Part shown: in pieces, positions 58,718-64,000 of the stretch
Layout of the letters: every line of letters begins with the position of its first letter
Numbering within the stretch: the stretch's first letter is position 1
DNA from: Verrucomicrobiaceae bacterium UBA7681
Lineage (GTDB): Bacteria > Verrucomicrobiota > Verrucomicrobiia > Verrucomicrobiales > Verrucomicrobiaceae
Assembly (NCBI GenBank): GCA_002482965.1
Contig: DLGZ01000002.1
Span: 7,954-71,953 of the forward strand
Direction: 5' to 3'
Length of the DNA: 64,000 nucleotides
Program-made: the position numbers and the translations under genes
The notes under the pieces: model-generated
The model's database searches: none
What the model was told of the DNA's origin: nothing
What the model saw: only the letters and a program-made list of their open reading frames with translations

Positions 58718-61561
58718 ATGATGCGACGCGCTTTTGTTTTTGCCTGTTTGACCACCGCCGCTAGTGCTGCGGACATGACTCATTTTGAGCAGCGCATCCG
58801 CCCGCTGCTTATTGCGAACTGCATCGAATGCCATGGGCCCGAAAAGCAGAAGGGCGGCCTGCGCCTCGACTCCCGTGATGGATGGCAAACCGGCGGTGAC
58901 TCCGGCCCTGCGCTGGTCCCGGGCAAGATCGCTGAGAGCAAGCTCTGGCAGGCCGTAAGCTATGCGGACCGCGATTTAAAAATGCCGCCCAAGCGCAAGC
59001 TCAAGGAGAGTGAAGTCTCCGACCTGAAGCTCTGGATCGAATCCGGTGCGCCTGATCCGCGCGATGAAGTCGCCAGCACCGGTGGCAAAACGAAATCCGC
59101 ACGTGCCGATGCCAGTTTCTGGTCCTTCCAGCCGCCGCAGGCCACGCCGCCCCCCGTGGTGAAAAACACCGCCTGGCCCGCGAATGACATCGATCGATTC
59201 ATTCTCGCCAAACTGGAGGAAAATCACCTCACCCCAGCGCCAGATGCCAGCCCAGCCATCTTGCAGCGCCGGCTGGCCTTTGATCTCACGGGGCTGCCGC
59301 CAGACCATTCTCAGCCAGCGCCGCTGACGCCGGAAGCGTATGAAAAGCGCGTGGACGAACTGCTCGCCTCCAGCGCTTTTGCCGAACGTTTTGCCTCACA
59401 CTGGCTGGACATCACCCGTTTTGCTGAATCCTCTGGTGGGGGTCGTTCCCTGCCCTTCAAAGATGCGTGGCGTTTCCGTGATTACGTCATCGAATCCATC
59501 CGCGACAATGTGCCGCTGGATCGCATGATCACCGAGCATCTGGCGGGCGATCTCCTGCCCGCCAAAGACACCGCCGCGCGCCGCAGGCAGGTCACTGCTA
59601 CAGGCTTCCTCGCGCTCGGTCCCACGAACTACGAAGAGCAGGACAAGGGCATGCTGCGCATGGACATCGTCGATGAGCAGCTCGACACGATGGGCCGCGC
59701 TTTTCTGGGACTCACCATCGGCTGCGCCCGCTGTCACGATCACAAGTTTGATCCCATCTCCGCCCGCGACTACTACGCGCTCGCGGGCATTCTGCGCAGC
59801 ACCAAGACGCTCAGAAACTACACCGACAACGTCGCGCATTGGATCGACACACCGCTGCCTTTGGACGGTGCCGCCGAAACCGCACTGCAAAAGCACGAGG
59901 TGCTGGTCAATGCGCTCAAAGATGAAGTGGCCGCACTCAAAGACAGCCTGCGAGATGCTGGCAGCGCTGATCTGAGAGCACGCAAAAACATCGTCTTGAG
60001 CGATCTGCCGGGCATCGTCGTTGATGACAGCGCTGCACAGAAAGTGGGCGCATGGAAGCAGTCCACCAGCTACGCCCCTTACATCGGCAGTGGCTACATC
60101 AGTGACAAAAACGAAGGCAAAGGCGAGAAGACCGTCACCTTCACGCCCAAGATTCCCAAGAGCGGGCGCTACGAAGTGCGTGTGGCCTTCAATGCCGGGC
60201 CCGACCGCGCCCCGAGCGCCACCGTCACCATCCTGCATGCGGACGGCGAGGAATTGAAAGGCATCAAGATGACCACTGACTCCCTCAAGGGGCTGCAGTT
60301 TGCATCCCTCGGCACCTATCGCTTTGAGGCGAATGGTCAGGGCTTCGTCCTCATCTCCAACGCCAATTCGCAGGGCTACGTCACCGTCGATGCGGTGCAG
60401 TTTTTGCCTGTGGATGAAACCTTCGTTGAACCTGCGGTCAAAAAGGAATCCCCCACCGCGATCAAGCTCAAACAACGGCTGGCCGCATTGGAGAAAGAAC
60501 TCAAAGCGCTGCAAAAGGACCAGCCCGACCGCCCCGAGGCCATGTCCGTGGCGGATGACAGCGTGCCTGAAGATGCCAAGATTCACATCCGTGGCAGCAC
60601 GCGCAATCTGGGGGCCAGCGTGCCGCGTGGTTTCATCCAGGCCGCTCTGCATGGAGGTGCGCCGGATGTCCCTGCCGAAGCCAGCGGCCGTCTGCAACTC
60701 GCGCAGTGGATCACCTCCCGCGCCAATCCGCTCACCGCGCGGATCATGGTCAACCGCGTCTGGCACTGGCTCTATGGCGCGGGCATCGTCCGCACCACGG
60801 ACAACTTCGGCTCCACCGGTGAACCACCGAGCCACCCCGAACTGCTTGATCATCTCGCCATCAAGTTCATCGAAGATGGCTGGAGCTTGAAGCATCTCAT
60901 CAAACAGATGGTCATGAGCCGCACGTACCGCATGGCCTCCACGAATGAAGCCTCTGCTGCACAGCATGCGATGGACCCCGACAACCGCCTTCTCAGCCAC
61001 ATGAACCGCAAACGCTTGGATGCCGAGTGCTTGCGCGATGCCATGCTGACCGCCGCAGGCACCTTGGATCGTGCCTTTGGTGGTCCTGGAGTGAGTGAAG
61101 TCAAAGCGGTCGATGCCAACGATCAGAAGATTCAGAACATTGAATACGGCTACCAGTTTCTCGACACCCGCCGCAGCCTCTACACCGCCGCTTTTCGCAA
61201 CGTGCGCCACCCGCTGTTTGAAGTCTTCGATTTCGCCGACATCAACCAGCCCATCGCGCAGCGCACCACCAGCACCGTCGCTACTCAGGCACTCTTTTTG
61301 ATGAACTCGCCCAAAGTCATCGAGCAGGCCCGCAGTGCTGCGGATATTGTGCTCAAATCATCCACGGAGAACGACAAGCGCATCGAGACCGCTTTTCAGA
61401 ACTCGCTCCAGCGCTCCCCTTCCGAGACTGAGCAGGCGCAAGTCCGTGACTTCCTCGAATCCAGCCTCTCCGGCAATGCCACGGCAGATGACGTGCGCGA
61501 CCTCTGGGCTCGCTTCATCCAGACACTGTGGTCCACCCCGGAGTTCCGGTTTTTGGATTAA
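58718..61561 (+). CDS. PSD1-type cytochrome: haem c + DUF1549 + golvesin-like + DUF1553
   Basis: 947 residues from ATG 58718 (a TTG at 58700 is unlikely; ATG 58721 possible). Short signal 'RRAFVFACLTTAASAAD'. A planctomycete-type haem c motif C35-I-E-C38-H39 is followed by 'KQKGGLRLD' and a DUF1549 domain with 'NDIDRFILAKLEEN', 'ITRFAESSG' and 'CARCHDHKFDPI' (residues about 330-340). Residues about 440-570 form a golvesin-like beta-sandwich ('FTPKIPKSGRYEVRVAFN', 'GQGFVLISNANSQGYVTVDA'). DUF1553 follows ('MVNRVWHWLYGAGIVRTTDN', 'LSHMNRKRLDAECLRDAM', 'TSTVATQALFLMNSP'). An exported redox protein of unknown substrate, common in Planctomycetes and Verrucomicrobia, often with a DUF1501 partner. 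Confidence 0.93.
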   Translation: MMRRAFVFACLTTAASAADMTHFEQRIRPLLIANCIECHGPEKQKGGLRLDSRDGWQTGGDSGPALVPGKIAESKLWQAVSYADRDLKMPPKRKLKESEVSDLKLWIESGAPDPRDEVASTGGKTKSARADASFWSFQPPQATPPPVVKNTAWPANDIDRFILAKLEENHLTPAPDASPAILQRRLAFDLTGLPPDHSQPAPLTPEAYEKRVDELLASSAFAERFASHWLDITRFAESSGGGRSLPFKDAWRFRDYVIESIRDNVPLDRMITEHLAGDLLPAKDTAARRRQVTATGFLALGPTNYEEQDKGMLRMDIVDEQLDTMGRAFLGLTIGCARCHDHKFDPISARDYYALAGILRSTKTLRNYTDNVAHWIDTPLPLDGAAETALQKHEVLVNALKDEVAALKDSLRDAGSADLRARKNIVLSDLPGIVVDDSAAQKVGAWKQSTSYAPYIGSGYISDKNEGKGEKTVTFTPKIPKSGRYEVRVAFNAGPDRAPSATVTILHADGEELKGIKMTTDSLKGLQFASLGTYRFEANGQGFVLISNANSQGYVTVDAVQFLPVDETFVEPAVKKESPTAIKLKQRLAALEKELKALQKDQPDRPEAMSVADDSVPEDAKIHIRGSTRNLGASVPRGFIQAALHGGAPDVPAEASGRLQLAQWITSRANPLTARIMVNRVWHWLYGAGIVRTTDNFGSTGEPPSHPELLDHLAIKFIEDGWSLKHLIKQMVMSRTYRMASTNEASAAQHAMDPDNRLLSHMNRKRLDAECLRDAMLTAAGTLDRAFGGPGVSEVKAVDANDQKIQNIEYGYQFLDTRRSLYTAAFRNVRHPLFEVFDFADINQPIAQRTTSTVATQALFLMNSPKVIEQARSAADIVLKSSTENDKRIETAFQNSLQRSPSETEQAQVRDFLESSLSGNATADDVRDLWARFIQTLWSTPEFRFLD

Positions 61562-61575
61562 CAGTGAGACAATCC

Positions 61576-62550
61576 TCAGCGCCACGCGGCTGACCACTGC
61601 TTGGCGAAGTAGGTCAGAATCATGTCTGCGCCGGCACGGCGGATGCCGATGAGGGATTCGTGCACGATCTTGGTTTCGTCGATCCAGCCACCTGCTGCTC
61701 CGGCTTTGATCATCAAATACTCGCCGCTGACCTGATACGCGGCGATGGGCAGCGTGGTAGCGGCGCGCAGTTTCGCAATGATGTCGAGGTAGGGTCCTGC
61801 GGGCTTGACCATGAGGATGTCCGCGCCTTCGGCTTCATCGAGTGCGGCTTCGCGCAGGGCTTCGCGAGCATTGGCAGGGTCCATCTGATACGTTTTCTTG
61901 TCTCCAGCCTTCGGTGCGGAGTCGAGCGCACCACGGAACGGGCCGTAGTAGGCGCTGGCGTACTTGGCCGTGTAGCTCATGATCGACACGGCCTGAAATC
62001 CAGCGCCATCCAGCGCAGCGCGCAGTGCGGCCACGCGTCCGTCCATCATATCGCTCGGTGAGACGATGTCCGCACCGGCACGCGCATGGCAGAGTGCCTG
62101 CTGGCAGAGAACGGCCACGGTTTCATCGTTTAAGATGCGACCGTCATCAGTCACTAGGCCGTCGTGGCCGTCGCTGTTGTAGGGATCGAGCGCCACATCG
62201 GTGATCACCGTCAGCGTGGGGTGTGCGCTTTTCAGCGCACGGATCGCACGGGGTACGAGGCCGTCATCCGCGTGGCAGGCCTCAGCACCACGAGTCTTCA
62301 GTTCATCGGGAATGCGTGGAAACAAAACCACTGCCGGAACGCCCAGCGCATGCGCGGCACCTGCCTCCTGCACCAAACCGTCGAGGCTCCAGCGGGTGCA
62401 GCCCGGCATCGACTCGATAGGTGTGTTCGTGTTTCCCTCTTGCAGGAAGAGCGGATAAATCAAATGGCCGGGCGTCAGTTCCGTTTCGCGAACAAGATCG
62501 CGGATGGCGGGAGACTGGCGGTTGCGACGGGGGCGGATCGGAAGGTTCAT
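61576..62550 (-). CDS. hemB: Delta-aminolevulinic acid dehydratase (porphobilinogen synthase)
   Basis: 324 residues from ATG 62550. Joins two 5-aminolevulinate molecules to porphobilinogen in haem synthesis. Active-site Lys196 in 'SYTAKYASAYYGPFRG' and Lys249 in 'MVKPAGPYLD'. At the metal site the Zn-type cysteines are replaced: 'TDVALDPYNSDGHDG' has D122 and D130 where Zn enzymes have Cys, so this is a Mg/K-type enzyme. Converges on the PSD1 gene, 14 bases between stops. Confidence 0.97.
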   Translation of the reverse strand: MNLPIRPRRNRQSPAIRDLVRETELTPGHLIYPLFLQEGNTNTPIESMPGCTRWSLDGLVQEAGAAHALGVPAVVLFPRIPDELKTRGAEACHADDGLVPRAIRALKSAHPTLTVITDVALDPYNSDGHDGLVTDDGRILNDETVAVLCQQALCHARAGADIVSPSDMMDGRVAALRAALDGAGFQAVSIMSYTAKYASAYYGPFRGALDSAPKAGDKKTYQMDPANAREALREAALDEAEGADILMVKPAGPYLDIIAKLRAATTLPIAAYQVSGEYLMIKAGAAGGWIDETKIVHESLIGIRRAGADMILTYFAKQWSAAWR

Positions 62551-62639
62551 CTGCCGTGAATATTGGCGGAGACGAAAGCCAAGGGCAAACACCGAATTTT
62601 ACCGGCAATGATAATGCCAACCGCGCTGGGGTTCCAACG

Positions 62640-62714
<75 letters not shown>

Positions 62715-62721
62715 ATTGCAA

Positions 62722-62796
62722 TGGCTCCTGAGGTAGGGTTCGAACCTACGACCTAGTGGTTAACAGCCACCCGCTCTACCGCTGAGCTACTCAGGA
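62722..62796 (-). tRNA. tRNA-Asn (GTT)
   Basis: Minus strand: acceptor TCCTGAG paired with CTCAGGA, D-loop AGCTCAGCGGTAGAGC, anticodon loop CTGTTAA, T-arm GTAGGTTCGAACCCTAC, discriminator G and encoded CCA. It lies 7 bases upstream of the tRNA-Met in the same direction. Confidence 0.95.
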
Positions 62797-62887
62797 ATCA
62801 CTTTTCCCGCTTCCGAAGAAGGGGGCGGGATGGATAAACGTTCCCAAGAATCACGCAAGCGTTTTTGGCACTGAATTTGAATAGTTT

Positions 62888-64000
62888 TCAACTCACGGCG
62901 TTTGCCTTCAACAAATCCCCCAGCAAACCGCGCTGGCGATAGAACTCGACTTCAGCCACGCCGGTGGCTTCCAAATCGGCACGAATCTCTGCGGCATCAC
63001 GCTCTGAGGCGACGTGCTGACGGATGAGGGCGGTCTTGCGGGCCTGCAAATCGAGGAACTCGAGGTCCACCACCGGGGTCTCCGGCCATTTGCCGTCGGC
63101 CTGCCCTGCTTTGAGCACCTTCTTGAACGGCTTGCCGATCTTCTGCGCCTGCGTCTTGGCTTCATTGATGCCGGCATACCAGTCGGGGTGCACGAGGCGG
63201 TAGTAGTCGCGCATGGCCTGCTTGTTGTAATGGATCACCAGCTTGCGGCCTTCCACTTCGAGGAAGGTGGTGCCACGGAAGGAGTCGGCGTCGATGGTAT
63301 CGACGAAGAGCAGCTCCTCGCGATCCACGGCAAACTCCCACTTCAGGTCCCAGAGCAGCAGGCCTGCGCTTTCCAGCAATTCGCGCACGGCCCAGCCGCC
63401 GAGGATGGCCAGCTTGACGGTGTGCAGGAAGTCATCGCTGCTGAGACCGGACATCATCAGCGCCTCCTGCTTGCTCACGGCGCGGTCTTCGGGCTCATAC
63501 TTGCTGGTGAGGTCATAAATGGCCCGCTCCAGCATCTCCCACACGCCCATGGGCTTGGAGAGGCCGAGCTCCTGCTCGTAGCTGCGTTTGGCTGATTCGC
63601 TGAGGCTCTCGTATTTTTTCAGGATGGACGAGCCGCTGGTCACACCAAAGCGCACGATGTACTCCAGCGGCACCACGTACGTGGCGCTCTGGTGAAACTG
63701 AGCGTAGTCAAAGACATGCGCCCCCAGCAGATTGCGCTGCGGCGGGGGCATGACCGGGAAACGGCGCACGACATTGTAGCAGCTCGGATTCGTGGGAAGG
63801 CCTGAGCGGACGATCTCACCTGTCACAGCATCCACCATGCCGATATGATGCGTGGCCGCGCCGCGCTCCAGCATCGTTTCCATGGGGCCGGTAAGCAGTT
63901 CCTTGCGCCAGGCGGGGTCCATCGGCGTGTTTTCGATGGCTGTCTTCACGCGCTGCCAGGTCTCTGGCTGGCCCAGGCGGGAGTACATGGCGTGACGGAA
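62888..64000 (-). CDS. purC: SAICAR synthetase-like protein, open at the window edge
   Basis: The frame is open from the window end to 62888; the first in-frame ATG inside is at 63988, but four upstream codons are also open and the N-terminal KxxxGKVRD-type region of PurC is absent, so the gene probably starts beyond the window. Visible PurC features: 'YVVPLEYIVRFGVTSGSSIL', 'GLLLWDLKWEFAVDREELLF', 'VDTIDADSFRGTTFLEV' and 'NKQAMRDYYRLVHP'. It would ligate aspartate to CAIR in purine synthesis. The C-terminus extends about 80 residues past the usual end ('GQADGKWPETPVVDLEFLDL' onward), which is unusual for PurC. Confidence 0.75.
   Translation of the reverse strand, partial: FRHAMYSRLGQPETWQRVKTAIENTPMDPAWRKELLTGPMETMLERGAATHHIGMVDAVTGEIVRSGLPTNPSCYNVVRRFPVMPPPQRNLLGAHVFDYAQFHQSATYVVPLEYIVRFGVTSGSSILKKYESLSESAKRSYEQELGLSKPMGVWEMLERAIYDLTSKYEPEDRAVSKQEALMMSGLSSDDFLHTVKLAILGGWAVRELLESAGLLLWDLKWEFAVDREELLFVDTIDADSFRGTTFLEVEGRKLVIHYNKQAMRDYYRLVHPDWYAGINEAKTQAQKIGKPFKKVLKAGQADGKWPETPVVDLEFLDLQARKTALIRQHVASERDAAEIRADLEATGVAEVEFYRQRGLLGDLLKANAVS

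Noticed and set aside
59396..61210. 604-codon minus-strand frame antisense to the PSD1 gene
   Set aside because: Shadow frame; the plus-strand PSD1 motifs are unmistakable.

Overview
The window is about 60% G+C, densely coded on both strands, and most resembles a heterotrophic member of the Verrucomicrobiota (Verrucomicrobiaceae / Prosthecobacter-like; taxon inferred). The reasons are the Planctomycetes-Verrucomicrobia families present together: a PSD1-type cytochrome (DUF1549/DUF1553), a DUF1501 Tat protein, a large membrane-bound dehydrogenase fused to a c-type haem domain, a sulfatase and NHL-repeat secreted proteins. A bacterial SWIB-domain protein and the scarcity of clear Shine-Dalgarno sequences fit too. 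I see no phage, insertion-sequence transposase, CRISPR array or rRNA.

Layout. 1-5.1 kb: two secreted NHL-repeat proteins flank a glutaminase fused to STAS and cyclic-nucleotide-binding domains, then a metallo-beta-lactamase/beta-CASP nuclease. 5.1-12.3 kb: housekeeping genes (pyrG, kdsB, SWIB protein, an orphan PAS histidine kinase, cutA, gltX). 12.4-19.2 kb: an AsmA-like envelope protein, sppA with a CPBP protease, fabG, a membrane endonuclease/exonuclease/phosphatase protein and a small exported protein. 19.2-23.9 kb: DUF1501 protein with a previously hidden small exported protein, a lipoprotein, a sulfatase and a methyltransferase. 24.2-32.6 kb: a complete minus-strand cbb3 oxidase locus, ccoS - ccoNO fusion - ccoQ - ccoP (one haem) - ccoG - tiny FixH-like - TauE/SafE-like - ccoI. 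33-44.1 kb: prenyltransferase-repeat protein, M81 peptidase, L,D-transpeptidase, methyltransferase, an HtrA-LamG-SirB1 fusion and a dehydrogenase/cytochrome. 44.4-47.4 kb: menaquinone operon menA-menC-menE. 47.4-57.8 kb: small glycine-zipper lipoproteins, gtrA-trmL-lolD-like-GH75-like genes, purU, proB, plsX-fabH and an adenylate-forming-enzyme-like gene. 58-64 kb: methyltransferase, PSD1 cytochrome, hemB, tRNA-Met, tRNA-Asn and a SAICAR-synthetase-like gene running off the end.

Functional threads: menaquinone (men genes), haem (hemB) and the high-affinity cbb3 oxidase suggest microaerobic respiration. fabG, plsX and fabH belong to fatty-acid/phospholipid initiation. Several exported proteins (sulfatase, PSD1, DUF1501, dehydrogenase) suggest polysaccharide or sugar catabolism.

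The least explained structure is a family of about 165-bp intergenic repeats, five copies in one orientation. Each carries two consecutive hairpins whose stems change on both sides between copies, a sign of selection on a folded RNA or DNA structure. One copy is interrupted by a 217-bp element with imperfect terminal inverted repeats, and three copies are preceded by a second conserved box. Several other short hairpin and direct-repeat families are scattered in the gaps, one of them inside a coding sequence.
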